The notes: generated by a model not told the origin, from the letters alone. Counted from the first letter of the stretch, positions 46,742 to 56,894 are shown. The stretch: 64,000 bases of DNA from Leptospira abararensis (GCF_016918735.1 NZ_JAFFPR010000060.1:372001-436000); one strand, 5' to 3'. Numbers and translations: made by a program.

Positions 46742-48394
46742 ATGTTAACTCTTAAAAAACACCAAAGTGGTCCATTGACCAAACAAGTTTTATTAATCAT
46801 CTTGGATGGAGTTGGGTTTACAGAAAAAGGATACGAAAATGGGAACGCAGTAGCCAAAGCACAAATGCCTGTCTTAAAAGGACTTTGGAAAACTCACCCC
46901 ACTGTATTATTAAAAGCACATGGAACTGCCGTAGGGATGCCGAGCGATGAGGACATGGGCAACTCAGAAGTTGGTCACAATGTTTTAGGTTCTGGAAGGA
47001 TATTTGATCAAGGTGCAAAATTAGTTTCTCAATCCATAGAAAATGGCAGTTTATTTGCCGGTCCAATTTGGAAAAAATGCATCGCCAATTGTAAATCCCA
47101 CCAATCTACATTTCATTTCCTTGGTTTGTTCTCTGATGGAAATGTACATAGCCATATCGATCACTTAAAAGCACTCATAGACAATGCCATCAAAGAAGAC
47201 ACCAAAAAAATACGTTTACACATCCTTCTTGATGGAAGAGATGTTCCCGAAAAATCAGCGTTAGATTATTTAAATCCATTTGAAGAATATTTAGATTCCT
47301 ATCGTAAGAACGGAATCGACATACAAATTGCATCTGGTGGTGGACGAATGGAACTTACCATGGATCGTTATGATGCCGATTGGTCCATGGTGGAAAGAGG
47401 TTGGAACCACCATGTCGAAGGAGAAGGCCGTACATTCAAATCTGCAAAAGAAGCAATTGAAACCTTTCGAAAAGAAAATCCGGCCGTTATTGATCAGTAC
47501 CTCCCTGGATTTGTAATCGGTGATTCCAATGGAAAACCTGTTGGTAAAGTAGAAGATAATGATTCTGTGGTATTTTTTAATTTTCGTGGTGACCGCGCGA
47601 TTGAAATCTCAAGAGCTTTTACTGAAGAATCATTAACTAACTTTAACAGAAAGAGATTTCCGAAAATTGAATTTGCGGGAATGATGCAGTATGATGGAGA
47701 TCTATTTATCCCCAAACAATACTTAGTTGCCCCTCCTACAATTGATCGCACCATGGGAGAATACTTTGCTAACGAGGGAATTGCCCAGTATGCTTTGTCT
47801 GAAACTCAAAAATATGGACACGTAACTTTTTTTTGGAATGGTAACAAGTCAGGTTACTTCAATCAAACATTAGAGACTTACGAAGAAGTTAAATCAGACA
47901 TCATCCCCTTTGATCAAAAACCAGAAATGAAAGCAAAAGAAATCACCGATAATCTGGTGCTTGCTTTAACATCTCACAAATTTCCTTTTTTGCGAGTCAA
48001 TTATGCTAACGGAGATATGGTGGGGCATACGGGAAATATGGATGCTACCGTTCGTGGTCTAGAATATCTCGATGTATGTTTAGAACGTATTAAAAAAATC
48101 TGCGATGAAACTGGGACTGTTTTATGTATAACAGCGGACCATGGAAATGCGGACGAAATGTACCAACTCACAAAAAAAGGAACTGCAGAGACAGCTAAAG
48201 ATGGAAAACCTGTTCCAAAAACAAGCCATACACTCAATCCAGTTCAATTTGTTCTCTATGATCCAAAAGGAAAGATCAAGCTCGATCAAAACCTAAAGGA
48301 AAAAGGTTTGGCCAACGTTGCAGCAACTATGATGGATCTACTTGGATTTGAACCTCCAGAAGGATACCATCCAAGTCTAATTAGCAGGGATTAA
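46742..48394 (+). CDS. gpmI: 2,3-bisphosphoglycerate-independent phosphoglycerate mutase
   Basis: A 550-residue alkaline phosphatase-fold mutase. Metal-binding Asp22 (LLIILDGVG), catalytic Ser75 in MGNSEVGHN, then the phosphotransfer insert with [12 protein letters not shown] and the C-terminal metal site [10 protein letters not shown]. It interconverts 3- and 2-phosphoglycerate in glycolysis using two Mn ions. The length is slightly above the usual 510-515, as seen in some bacteria. No partner glycolytic gene is adjacent. Confidence 0.96.
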   Translation: MLTLKKHQSGPLTKQVLLIILDGVGFTEKGYENGNAVAKAQMPVLKGLWKTHPTVLLKAHGTAVGMPSDEDMGNSEVGHNVLGSGRIFDQGAKLVSQSIENGSLFAGPIWKKCIANCKSHQSTFHFLGLFSDGNVHSHIDHLKALIDNAIKEDTKKIRLHILLDGRDVPEKSALDYLNPFEEYLDSYRKNGIDIQIASGGGRMELTMDRYDADWSMVERGWNHHVEGEGRTFKSAKEAIETFRKENPAVIDQYLPGFVIGDSNGKPVGKVEDNDSVVFFNFRGDRAIEISRAFTEESLTNFNRKRFPKIEFAGMMQYDGDLFIPKQYLVAPPTIDRTMGEYFANEGIAQYALSETQKYGHVTFFWNGNKSGYFNQTLETYEEVKSDIIPFDQKPEMKAKEITDNLVLALTSHKFPFLRVNYANGDMVGHTGNMDATVRGLEYLDVCLERIKKICDETGTVLCITADHGNADEMYQLTKKGTAETAKDGKPVPKTSHTLNPVQFVLYDPKGKIKLDQNLKEKGLANVAATMMDLLGFEPPEGYHPSLISRD

Positions 48395-48409
48395 AATCCC
48401 TCAATTATT

Positions 48410-50458
48410 ATGTATTTTCGGATTATTATCGGTATTCTTTTCAGTTTTATTTTTTTCAACTGTTCAGAACCCGGAATCGGTTCTTTTTCTGAAGAAACAA
48501 AAGAGAAGATCAGAAAGAAAATCAAACAAGAGGGTTTTCATGGAGTTGTCCTTATCTCCCAAGATGACAACATTTTATTTCGAGAATCAATTTATGCCGG
48601 TAAAAAAAGAAAAAGATACCAACTCTACAAAAAACATAATTTTCCGTTAGGTGAATCGACCAAAATATTTACTTCTTTTGTCATACATAAATTGGAGGAA
48701 GAAAAAAAATTATCTTTGTCCGATTCCGTTTCTAAACATCTAAATTGGTTTCCCTATTCCAAAGTTACCATAGGTCATTTGTTACGCCATACATCAGGCT
48801 TGCCAAAAATCATCGAATTTCTTCCAAATTTCGATACGGAAAAATCTCACCTAAAACGAGAGGAAATCAAACGACTGTTTTTAGAATCTAAACTAAAACC
48901 AGCCTTTCCTCCTGGAGAGTATTGGAAATATAGCCGTCTCGATTATCTCATCCTATCGTATCTTATAGAAAAAATTTCAGGTATTTCTTATTCCAATTAT
49001 TTGAAAGAAAATATTTTCACTCCACTTGGTATGAAAAATACGAATGTGGATTCCAATGAAGTGTTAATTGGTAATAGCGGAATTTATTCTACTCCCGAAG
49101 ACCTTGTGATTTTTGGTGAAGAACTTAAAAAACCAAAACTAATTTCCAAATTATCTCGAGACACAATCATTAAAAAAACAGTTTTGTCCGATTCCATATC
49201 TGAAGATCCAATCGCCTTTGGTGAAGGAATCTTCGTTGGAGATTATTTTTATTGGACTTATGGTAAAGAAAAAGGGATTTCCAATTTTGTTTATCATGAT
49301 TTAAAAAGTAGGATCTTCATTACAATTGTAAGTCCTTATGGTAGTAGCAAAGGGGATTTGTCTTCTGTGAAATCGGCTATCACCGAAATTATTTTTGATG
49401 CAAAAAAATTAAATCTAAGAAAAAAATCAAATCTTCCAAACGAAGTATCTATTGAAGATTTAATGAAAGAAGAAAAAGTACCTTCCCTTGGAATTGCAGT
49501 ATTCAGAAATTATGGATTAAGTTGGAAAAAAATGTATGGAACAAAATCTCAACATACACTTTTTCGAGCCGGCTCTCTTTCCAAAACAATGACTGCAACC
49601 GCAACACTACGATTAGTGGAAACAGGCCAATTAGATTTGTATTCCAATTGGATCGGAAAACTAAAACAGTATAAAGTGTCCGTTCCGAAAGGAAAAAGAA
49701 GATCTATCGTGAATCTTGATTTATTACTATCTCATACTAGTGGACTTACAGAAAAAGGAAATTGGGACGATCCCATTAACTCCGGAAAAAAACATCTACG
49801 TGAGTTAAAAGATACAAATACAACCAAAGGGAATGGTTTAAAATTGTATTACAAACCAGGAACCAAATCTAGATATTCCGGTGGAGGTTATAGCATTGTG
49901 CAAGAGATACTCACCGAACGAACGGGCAAATCATTTCAAAATCTTATGTCCGAAGTAGTTTTCGAACCCCTACATATGATACGTAGTACATTTCGTCAAA
50001 ATCTTTCGATCAATGATGATCGTTGTGATGGATATGATGAACAAGAAAATATCCTTCCCCAAAAAACTTTTGTTACACCAGAACTATCCTCAGGAGGGCT
50101 TTGGACAACTCCGGAGGAAGTAGGTCTATTATTTTCGGAAGTAGCGAAGGCGAAACAAGGGAAATCAAATTTTCTTTCTAAAGAATCAGCAGAGTATTTG
50201 CTTTCACCCAAGATGAGTGCTGCAAACCTAACAGTCCATGCACTGGTCGCCCATGGATTTTTTCTAAACCGCACCGGTAAAACAGAATACTTCTTTCATG
50301 GGGGTCACACAAAGGGACATAAGTCGCTTGCTCTTTTCAACACAGAAAAAGGATATGGAGTTGTCATTATGACCAATTCAGAAAACGGATCCAAACTGAT
50401 TTGGCGGATTCTTAGGTCTATTTCGGTAGAAGAAAAATGGGATAAGTTCGTCAATTAA
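48410..50458 (+). CDS. Lipoprotein with two tandem serine hydrolase domains
   Basis: A 682-residue lipoprotein (FFNC, Cys18) with two class C beta-lactamase-type domains. Domain 2 (about 350-682) is intact: Ser389-x-x-Lys392 in AGSLSKTM, LLSHTSG, and HGG near the end. Domain 1 (about 40-335) keeps the fold (HLLRHTSGLPK, EYWKYSRLDY) but its motif reads LGESTKIFT, with Glu82 at the serine position, so it is probably inactive. The protein likely acts on envelope substrates in the periplasm or at the surface. It starts 15 bases after gpmI. Confidence 0.85.
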   Translation: MYFRIIIGILFSFIFFNCSEPGIGSFSEETKEKIRKKIKQEGFHGVVLISQDDNILFRESIYAGKKRKRYQLYKKHNFPLGESTKIFTSFVIHKLEEEKKLSLSDSVSKHLNWFPYSKVTIGHLLRHTSGLPKIIEFLPNFDTEKSHLKREEIKRLFLESKLKPAFPPGEYWKYSRLDYLILSYLIEKISGISYSNYLKENIFTPLGMKNTNVDSNEVLIGNSGIYSTPEDLVIFGEELKKPKLISKLSRDTIIKKTVLSDSISEDPIAFGEGIFVGDYFYWTYGKEKGISNFVYHDLKSRIFITIVSPYGSSKGDLSSVKSAITEIIFDAKKLNLRKKSNLPNEVSIEDLMKEEKVPSLGIAVFRNYGLSWKKMYGTKSQHTLFRAGSLSKTMTATATLRLVETGQLDLYSNWIGKLKQYKVSVPKGKRRSIVNLDLLLSHTSGLTEKGNWDDPINSGKKHLRELKDTNTTKGNGLKLYYKPGTKSRYSGGGYSIVQEILTERTGKSFQNLMSEVVFEPLHMIRSTFRQNLSINDDRCDGYDEQENILPQKTFVTPELSSGGLWTTPEEVGLLFSEVAKAKQGKSNFLSKESAEYLLSPKMSAANLTVHALVAHGFFLNRTGKTEYFFHGGHTKGHKSLALFNTEKGYGVVIMTNSENGSKLIWRILRSISVEEKWDKFVN

Positions 50459-50502
50459 TCTATTGACCAAATCCCAAAATTGGCTATTCTCAAAGCGGTT
50501 CA

Positions 50503-50838
50503 ATGGAATATACAGAATCTAAATTCGATGGTATTGTTGTTCTGAAATTGTTCGGCAACTTAGACATGTTAAATGCCGGCATCCTAAAAGAACGGATCAA
50601 AGAATCTGCGTCTCAAGAAGAACATCGATTTATCTTCGACTTGGAAGGTGTCAGTTTTATTGATTCTTCAGGTTTTGGACTCATCATGTCTTTGAATGAT
50701 AAATTAACCGAGTTAGGTGGAGGTTTAAGAATAGTCAATGTTTCCAAAACCATCAGGCAAATTTTTCGAATTTCTAAAATTTCTTCAGTGATTCAAATCT
50801 TTGAAAGTACAGAAGAAGCGATCAATTCCTTCAAATAA
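50503..50838 (+). CDS. STAS-domain anti-anti-sigma factor
   Basis: A 111-residue SpoIIAA-type STAS domain with the phosphorylatable Ser56 in FIDSSGFG. It probably binds an anti-sigma kinase when unphosphorylated. It ends one base before the convergent end of a sensor SpoIIE phosphatase gene, a natural candidate for the enzyme that dephosphorylates it. No anti-sigma kinase gene is nearby. Confidence 0.9.
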   Translation: MEYTESKFDGIVVLKLFGNLDMLNAGILKERIKESASQEEHRFIFDLEGVSFIDSSGFGLIMSLNDKLTELGGGLRIVNVSKTIRQIFRISKISSVIQIFESTEEAINSFK

Positions 50839-50839
50839 C

Positions 50840-53236
50840 TTAACTGACCGAAGTAGTCACCATTTTCTTCCAAAAGTTTTTTAACTTCTGAACCTTTGGA
50901 TTCTCGGGAGCCATTTCTTGCAAAGCAAGAAGCACTTCTTTCGAACGTTCAATGTCCCTTCTATGCATTAGAATTTCTGCAAGTAATAGTAGGTTATTGA
51001 AATTTTTTGGATCTCTAAATCGAAGTCTTTCGGCAAAATCCGTTGCTAATACAAAATCTCTTCTTTGTTTGTGGGCATAAGCAATATAGAATAAAAAATC
51101 CGTGTCCCCTGGATTCAATTGTAAATATCGATTCGCAAGTTCAATCGCCTTCTCATAATCCTTAGATTTCATATACAATTTAGATAATTCTCTTAGACAG
51201 TATAGATCATCTGGTTCCGATTCTAATGCAAGTTCCAAAGCAAAGATTGCATTGTTCCATTCTCCATCACGATAAGATTGAATGCCTTCTCCCAACATTT
51301 GATAGTAAACATTTGGTTTAGTGGATTCTTTAGCAGCGTAAGCGACCTCTTCTAAAAAAGCAATCCGCATCAGACTTAAATCATCGGTGAGATCTCCAAA
51401 TTGTAACATGGCTTTACAAATTAAATTTAAGTCACCGCCTCCTTCAGACACATGACGTAAAAAAATGGTTTCATCATCATTGATAACTCGATTTCCACCA
51501 GATTGACCAACAAATAAGTCATCACGTCCATCTGATCCTAAAATGAGTACATCACCTGGACGCAAAGGGTAAATCTGAATCACCACTTCGTCCCCACTCA
51601 TTTCCGTAAAACCGATCTTTCTTAAGGAATGTTCATTCTCCAGAAAATTCGCAATTCCATCTCGATACAATACAATCCATGGATGTTCTGCGTTGATATA
51701 ATATAATGTTCCTGTTTCTTCATCAACTAATCCTAGTATGGCGGAAAGCAACATGTGGCCATCGAAACTAATAAAGACATTATGAACTTCTTGAAAACAT
51801 TCTTTTAACCATCGTTCGGGATGCCTATCTTGCATATACCTTAGCTTCTGGGTTCTTGTAATGATGGATTTAAATACAGTTCCCATAACTAGAGCACCGC
51901 CGGCACCTTGGATGGATTTACCCATGGCATCTGCATTTAGGAAGACAGTATATTTTTTACCCATCAAATATATAGAATCTGAAACCGAAAGATCTCCACC
52001 AATTTCCGATTGTTTGTTTCTGAATCGAAACTGTTTCATCTGACGTTCAAAAATTTTAATAGAGACTGTTTCTGATTTTGCAAAGGAACCACGCAGAGGT
52101 TTGATGAGAAGTGAAGTTAAAAAATAATCCCCATCTTGTTTGTCTTGGAGTTTTTGCATCTCGGATAAAGTGTCGTTTAGTTCCCTAGTTCTCAGGTTCA
52201 CCATTTCTTCTAAATGATTTTGGTGTTCCGATAACTCTTCTTTCATCTCCACGAAAACTCTACCCATTTGCCCAATCTCATCACTCCTGTGAGTAGGTAA
52301 AGTTTCCGGTTTCCACTGGTCTAAATCCACCATTGCTGTTGTCAGGAGTTTGATTGCCTCAACCATATCTCTTGAAAATAAAAATGATATTAGGAAAATT
52401 ACGCCACATAATATAAGTGAGGCGACAACAAAAAAAGACCAAATTCTCCAAGTTTTGGATTCTACTTCGTTTTCATCGATCATTACATGAAATACCAGGT
52501 GTTTAACCGATTGCGAGCTTCCCGCATAAGGAATTTTTACCAAATAATATGGTTTGCTTTGAAAATGGAATCTCTGTTCTTCCATTAACAAATCTGGCTT
52601 TTCATTCATCACCGAACGAATCATATCCGATCCAATGGTTTTAACTTTACCTTCTTGAAAAATTGCTAAATGAATTCGATTGTTTTTCGATATGGTTTTT
52701 GTAAAATTGTCATCAACTACTTGGCCAATAAGAATAGTACCCCGACCAAAGAGTGGAGCTGCCAATCGAAATCCAAGCCCACTATGTCCATCTTCCAAAG
52801 CAGCTGTCGATTGCCCATTCAGTGCATTTCGAATGATCGGTTGGTTTTTTTTATCATCACCAAAATCTTTGGGGCGATGTACCCGAAACAAAACCTTTCC
52901 TTGGTTGTCTCCGATTTCGAAAATAGAAAGGCCGTATCTTTTTAGGATTTGTTGTAAATAAGGGAGTTCTTTCGAAAGTATGGAACGGTCAGTAAGCCCT
53001 CTTTCTAAAATTCCTCGAGTTTGAGAGTTAAAAGTGATTTCCTCAAGCAGTAAACGCAGTTTTTCCTCTTTAAATTCTAATTCTCTTTGAAAATTCCGAG
53101 ACAAGTCTTCCGCTCGCTGCGTTTGCGGTATATTCTTAACCGATTGCAAGAGATAGGCGAAACTGGTAGTGAGAGCAATTACAAGAAGAATTTGACTCAC
53201 ACTCAATATTAATAAGAATTTGTAACGTATGCTCAT
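50840..53236 (-). CDS. Sensor SpoIIE-type phosphatase with HAMP and TPR domains
   Basis: A 798-residue signalling protein: membrane segment (about 8-29), a periplasmic sensor (about 35-265) probably of dCACHE type, a second membrane segment (about 270-292), HAMP and short coiled coil (to about 370), a PP2C/SpoIIE domain (about 385-635; IGGDLSVSD, LNADAMGKSIQG, LGSDGRDD, LTDDLS) and three or four TPRs (about 650-785). It should convert an external signal into dephosphorylation of a STAS protein. The TPRs may bind the partner. STAS gene 50503-50838 is the convergent neighbour. Confidence 0.9.
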   Translation of the reverse strand: MSIRYKFLLILSVSQILLVIALTTSFAYLLQSVKNIPQTQRAEDLSRNFQRELEFKEEKLRLLLEEITFNSQTRGILERGLTDRSILSKELPYLQQILKRYGLSIFEIGDNQGKVLFRVHRPKDFGDDKKNQPIIRNALNGQSTAALEDGHSGLGFRLAAPLFGRGTILIGQVVDDNFTKTISKNNRIHLAIFQEGKVKTIGSDMIRSVMNEKPDLLMEEQRFHFQSKPYYLVKIPYAGSSQSVKHLVFHVMIDENEVESKTWRIWSFFVVASLILCGVIFLISFLFSRDMVEAIKLLTTAMVDLDQWKPETLPTHRSDEIGQMGRVFVEMKEELSEHQNHLEEMVNLRTRELNDTLSEMQKLQDKQDGDYFLTSLLIKPLRGSFAKSETVSIKIFERQMKQFRFRNKQSEIGGDLSVSDSIYLMGKKYTVFLNADAMGKSIQGAGGALVMGTVFKSIITRTQKLRYMQDRHPERWLKECFQEVHNVFISFDGHMLLSAILGLVDEETGTLYYINAEHPWIVLYRDGIANFLENEHSLRKIGFTEMSGDEVVIQIYPLRPGDVLILGSDGRDDLFVGQSGGNRVINDDETIFLRHVSEGGGDLNLICKAMLQFGDLTDDLSLMRIAFLEEVAYAAKESTKPNVYYQMLGEGIQSYRDGEWNNAIFALELALESEPDDLYCLRELSKLYMKSKDYEKAIELANRYLQLNPGDTDFLFYIAYAHKQRRDFVLATDFAERLRFRDPKNFNNLLLLAEILMHRRDIERSKEVLLALQEMAPENPKVQKLKNFWKKMVTTSVS

Positions 53237-53320
53237 AGAAAACTACGTGAATCTTCTCAGTTTTGAGTTACAATCAAATGACATTCCCTTGAAGGAAATG
53301 TATCATCCCGAAAATTTAAG

Positions 53321-54517
53321 ATGAAACCAAACGCTTTTCTTTTTTTCCTTATCATCCTCGTTTTAGCAATCTATTATACTTTTGAATACATCCTACATAT
53401 TCGTACATTAAAATCATTCAAACATAGAATCCATGTAAACGGAACCAGAGGGAAATCGAGTGTCACAAGACTCATACGAGCAGGCCTCTCCGGCACAGGA
53501 ATGTCCGTTTTTGCCAAAACAACGGGAACTATGGCGCGAATGATTTTTCCAGATGGATCCGAAGAATCCATCTCACGATTTGGAAAACCATCTATTTTAG
53601 AACAAATTAAAATTCTAAAGAAGGCAGAAAGGAAAGGTGCTGAAATTGTTGTTTTAGAATGTATGGCCTTAGAACCGCGTTACCAGTGGGCGAGCGAAGG
53701 TCAAATTTTGAAATCGGACATTGGTGTAATTACAAACATTAGAGAAGACCATATGGAAGTGATGGGGCCAACTTTACTGGATGTCGCCAAATCATTGTTA
53801 TCAACTTGCCCAATAAATGGTACTCTCGTTGTTGGACCTACAGAATTTGAATCATTAATTCTCAAAGTTTGTGATGATAGAAAATCAAAAGCAATTTTAA
53901 TCAAAGAAAATTCTATTCAGACGATTACCGAAGAAGAGATGACAAAATTTTCCTATTGGGAACATAAAGAAAATGTTTATCTTGCTCTACAAGTCTGCGA
54001 ATTACTTGGAGTGAATCGACAAATGGCCCTGGAAGCTATGTGGAAAGTAAGTCCAGATCCTGGCGCACTGTCCGTATCACCGATCCACTTTTTTGGAAAA
54101 GAATTTATCTATGCAAATGCGATGGCAGCAAATGATCCCGATAGTACAAAACTCATTTGGTCATCTGTGATCGAACGTTATCCACAACATAACAAACGCT
54201 ACATCTTATTTCACACAAGAGATGACAGACCCGAAAGAAGTCGCCAACTAGTCAAAGAATTTGCAAACTGGGAAGGATACGAGGCTGTGATTTTGATTGG
54301 CTCCTCCACTTCCCTTGCTTTTAAATACCTAAAGAAATATTCCAAAAAAGACATCCCTATCTTTGTTTGGGAACACTTAAGTTTAGATGGAATTTTTGAA
54401 TCTTTACTTTCTATCCTGCCTAAACAATCTTTAGTTTTTGGTATTGGAAATATTGTTGGTTTGGGAATGGACTTATCTTTATATTTAAAAAACAGGTCGG
54501 AACAAACGAATGAATGA
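53321..54517 (+). CDS. pgsB: Poly-gamma-glutamate synthase PgsB/CapB
   Basis: A 398-residue Mur ligase-like amide ligase with an N-terminal membrane segment (about 5-24) and the ATP loop HVNGTRGKSS (38-47). The VLECMALEPRYQW and TNIREDHMEVMGPT blocks are typical of PgsB. It joins glutamate by gamma-amide bonds at the inner membrane. It starts a tight cluster with pgsC (eight-base overlap) and pgsW (four-base overlap), which supports poly-gamma-glutamate or a closely related polyamide as product. Confidence 0.92.
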   Translation: MKPNAFLFFLIILVLAIYYTFEYILHIRTLKSFKHRIHVNGTRGKSSVTRLIRAGLSGTGMSVFAKTTGTMARMIFPDGSEESISRFGKPSILEQIKILKKAERKGAEIVVLECMALEPRYQWASEGQILKSDIGVITNIREDHMEVMGPTLLDVAKSLLSTCPINGTLVVGPTEFESLILKVCDDRKSKAILIKENSIQTITEEEMTKFSYWEHKENVYLALQVCELLGVNRQMALEAMWKVSPDPGALSVSPIHFFGKEFIYANAMAANDPDSTKLIWSSVIERYPQHNKRYILFHTRDDRPERSRQLVKEFANWEGYEAVILIGSSTSLAFKYLKKYSKKDIPIFVWEHLSLDGIFESLLSILPKQSLVFGIGNIVGLGMDLSLYLKNRSEQTNE

Positions 54518-54974
54518 AATTCTTCCTTTATCCATTGGACTTAGTCTCGTTGTTAGTTTGGTGTTTTCGGAATTGTTTGGAATTCTTGGCACTGGACTGG
54601 TTGTTCCTGGGTATTTAGCAATGTCGTTAAACCATCCAAAGAACATTGCACTTACCTTTTTAATTGCCCTACTTTCCTTTATTTGTGTCGAGTTATTATC
54701 CAACTTTTTACTTATCTTTGGAAAGAGAAAAGTCGTCTTTATATTGTTATTTGGATATTTTTTCGGATATCTGTTAAACTACCAAATCCTTCCTGATATA
54801 GATATTGCTTATCTTTCTGAAGTGAGAGGGATCGGATTTATCATCCCTGGACTTATTGCTGTTTGGTATGAAAGACAGGGTGTATTGGAAACAACATCTG
54901 TCCTCATACTTGCTTCTATTTTTGTAAAAATTCTCCTTATTTTTCTTTTGGGTACTGAGTTAGAAACATTATGA
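54510..54974 (+). CDS. pgsC: Poly-gamma-glutamate synthase subunit PgsC/CapC
   Basis: A 154-residue integral membrane protein with about four to five membrane segments. GLVVPGYLAMSLNHP and IGFIIPGLIAVWYERQG are the repeated PGYxA-type motifs of PgsC. It forms the membrane part of the PgsB-PgsC ligase. It overlaps pgsB by eight bases and pgsW by four. Confidence 0.9.
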   Translation: MNEILPLSIGLSLVVSLVFSELFGILGTGLVVPGYLAMSLNHPKNIALTFLIALLSFICVELLSNFLLIFGKRKVVFILLFGYFFGYLLNYQILPDIDIAYLSEVRGIGFIIPGLIAVWYERQGVLETTSVLILASIFVKILLIFLLGTELETL

Positions 54975-56104
54975 TGACAAAAATTTATTGGTCCCCATGG
55001 AAACATTCCAGAATTGCTTTATTTATTTTAGCAGTAATGGGAATATTGGGGCTTTTATTAATTGAGACTTGCAAAGTAAAAAAGGAACAATCCTACTTTA
55101 AAAAAAAACTGCATGCAGCAAAACTTGCCGAACGCGGATTTCAAATTTTAAAACCAGAGCTTCTAAAACATAAGAAACCAGATTATAAAGAACTAGATCC
55201 AACCAATTCTGGATTCATTGGAGAATTCCTAACACCCGTTACAAGCAATAGCGGATCTTTATCTGCCAAACAAACTTCAATCAATCCAAACTTTGCAGCG
55301 GTTATGATTCAGTTTCTAAAAAAAGCAAAATTAGAGGAAGGAGATACCGTTGCAGTCGCAGTATCAGGATCTTTTCCTGCTCTAAACATTTGTTTGTTTG
55401 CAGCCTTGGATACTTTGAAACTAAAACCAATTATAATCTCCAGTGCTTCTGCATCACAATTTGGAGCGAACCACCCGCAAATGTTATGGTTGGATATGGA
55501 AAGAGAACTTGTCACATCTGGAATTTTTTCCTTTCGCTCCAGTTACGCATCGCTCGGTGGAATTCAAGATAAAGCCATGGGAATATCAAAAGAAGGAAAG
55601 GAACTTTTAAATCGTGCGTTGCAAAGAAACCAAGTAAAATTCTTAGATCCCATTCACTTTGATGATTCCATTGCAAAAAGAATGAAGTTATATGAAGAGT
55701 TATCGGGCGGAAAACCAATCAAATTATTTGTGAACGTTGGCGGAGGCACCACCATCCTTGGAACTAACCTAGGGAAACAAGTTTTCAAAAACGGTCTCAT
55801 TACCGATTTACCCGAGGAAGTTCACATTCCGAACTCGGTGATCAAATCTTTTTTAGAACGAGAAGTTCCCGTGGTTAACTTCATTCAAATCGAATCTCTC
55901 GCGAGGAAATTTGGCCTTCCTCAAACTCCAAAAAAAGTTCCCAAACCTGGGGAAGGAAGGGTGTTTTATTCAGAAGAATACAGTCCCTTCCTTTATCTTT
56001 CCGTTTTCCTTTTTCTCCTAGTGGGATTGTATGGTGTTACGAGGCTCGGTTGGGGTGAAAATGAGGAAGACCGCTACCTTCCCAAATCCCTTCGCGCCAA
56101 GTGA
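54971..56104 (+). CDS. pgsW: Poly-gamma-glutamate system protein PgsW
   Basis: A 377-residue protein with membrane segments near both ends (about 15-33 and 336-354) and an extracytoplasmic core (SINPNFAAVMIQFLKKAKL, VAVAVSGSFPALNI, NVGGGTTILGTNLG). The pattern matches the PgsW family, found with pgsB and pgsC where the export protein PgsA/CapA is lacking. No capA is seen here either. It probably handles polymer transfer or release. A small membrane protein gene starts six bases later. Confidence 0.85.
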   Translation: MMTKIYWSPWKHSRIALFILAVMGILGLLLIETCKVKKEQSYFKKKLHAAKLAERGFQILKPELLKHKKPDYKELDPTNSGFIGEFLTPVTSNSGSLSAKQTSINPNFAAVMIQFLKKAKLEEGDTVAVAVSGSFPALNICLFAALDTLKLKPIIISSASASQFGANHPQMLWLDMERELVTSGIFSFRSSYASLGGIQDKAMGISKEGKELLNRALQRNQVKFLDPIHFDDSIAKRMKLYEELSGGKPIKLFVNVGGGTTILGTNLGKQVFKNGLITDLPEEVHIPNSVIKSFLEREVPVVNFIQIESLARKFGLPQTPKKVPKPGEGRVFYSEEYSPFLYLSVFLFLLVGLYGVTRLGWGENEEDRYLPKSLRAK

Positions 56105-56110
56105 GGTGTT

Positions 56111-56299
56111 ATGGCAAAAATCATTGTCCTCTCGATTCTCCTTTTTTTGATCCTGCGTTGGGTGAGTCGTATCCTGATTTTACCGGCAAAAATTGCAGAG
56201 GAGTTAGGGAACAAACAAAGAGAAGGTTATCCCCAAAACCAAGGGTGGACCAAATCCAAGGAAAAAGACGTTTCCGACCGAGGAAAAATTATAGACTAA
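56111..56299 (+). CDS. Small single-pass membrane protein, possible PgsE-like subunit
   Basis: A 62-residue protein: one membrane helix (about 3-20) and a polar, charged tail (QREGYPQNQGWTKSKEKD). It starts with ATG six bases after pgsW, with GAGGTG upstream. Its size, topology and position resemble the PgsE/CapE small subunit of Bacillus synthases, though no sequence likeness could be judged. An overlapping frame from 56101 is longer but lacks any protein-like features. Confidence 0.65.
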   Translation: MAKIIVLSILLFLILRWVSRILILPAKIAEELGNKQREGYPQNQGWTKSKEKDVSDRGKIID

Positions 56300-56351
56300 G
56301 TTCCGATTTCCTACCATGTGATTTCGTAATTCTGTCGAAAATGAAACTAAG

Positions 56352-56894
56352 ATGAGACAGAATTCGGTACCAAATCCCCTCATTCGGAATTTTTCCAAGC
56401 AGATCTTTGCCCTCCTCCCAATCTTATTCACGATTACTCTCATTCAATGCGGAGTCCCAAAAGGTGAATTTGGGTGGACCACAACAAAAATGGAGGAAAT
56501 GGACATTCTAGAAAAACACATCCAAACCATCACCGACTATAAAATGATGCGGGATGATCTTATCTTTTCTCCCACCGATACCATTCACTATGTTTACCAG
56601 TTTTCAAGAAATCCTGGTTTAGAGACGGACTTTTACATCTCACTCAATCGTTATGAATTGGACTTCGTAGAGATTGATATCAAGAAAAAACGAGTAGAGC
56701 CAGATTCACTTGCAATAAGAGATGAATTTTCCTTATTACGAACGGGTGAGTATTTAATTAAAATCGTTCATGAAGGGGATACGGTGGATGAGGTAAAATT
56801 CAGGGTGTTACCTGACGAAGGTTATACGCAAGAAAACCTAGAACAAGAATTAGCTGGTGACCAAACAGACGAAATTATCAAATACTCTCGCTGA
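56352..56894 (+). CDS. Putative lipoprotein, 180 aa
   Basis: A 180-residue protein with a long N-region and a lipobox (TLIQCG, Cys33). The mature part is beta-rich (TIHYVYQFSRNPG, FYISLNRYELDFVEID, EYLIKIVHEGDTVDEVKFR), like an Ig-type fold. It follows the pgs cluster after 52 bases and may be a surface component of the same locus, or independent. Its end overlaps the convergent TPR gene by 17 bases. Confidence 0.7.
   Translation: MRQNSVPNPLIRNFSKQIFALLPILFTITLIQCGVPKGEFGWTTTKMEEMDILEKHIQTITDYKMMRDDLIFSPTDTIHYVYQFSRNPGLETDFYISLNRYELDFVEIDIKKKRVEPDSLAIRDEFSLLRTGEYLIKIVHEGDTVDEVKFRVLPDEGYTQENLEQELAGDQTDEIIKYSR

Noticed and set aside
56101..56355. An 84-codon frame overlapping the small membrane protein after pgsW
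   Set aside because: No membrane segment or sensible composition; the 62-codon frame has a better ribosome site and a membrane helix.
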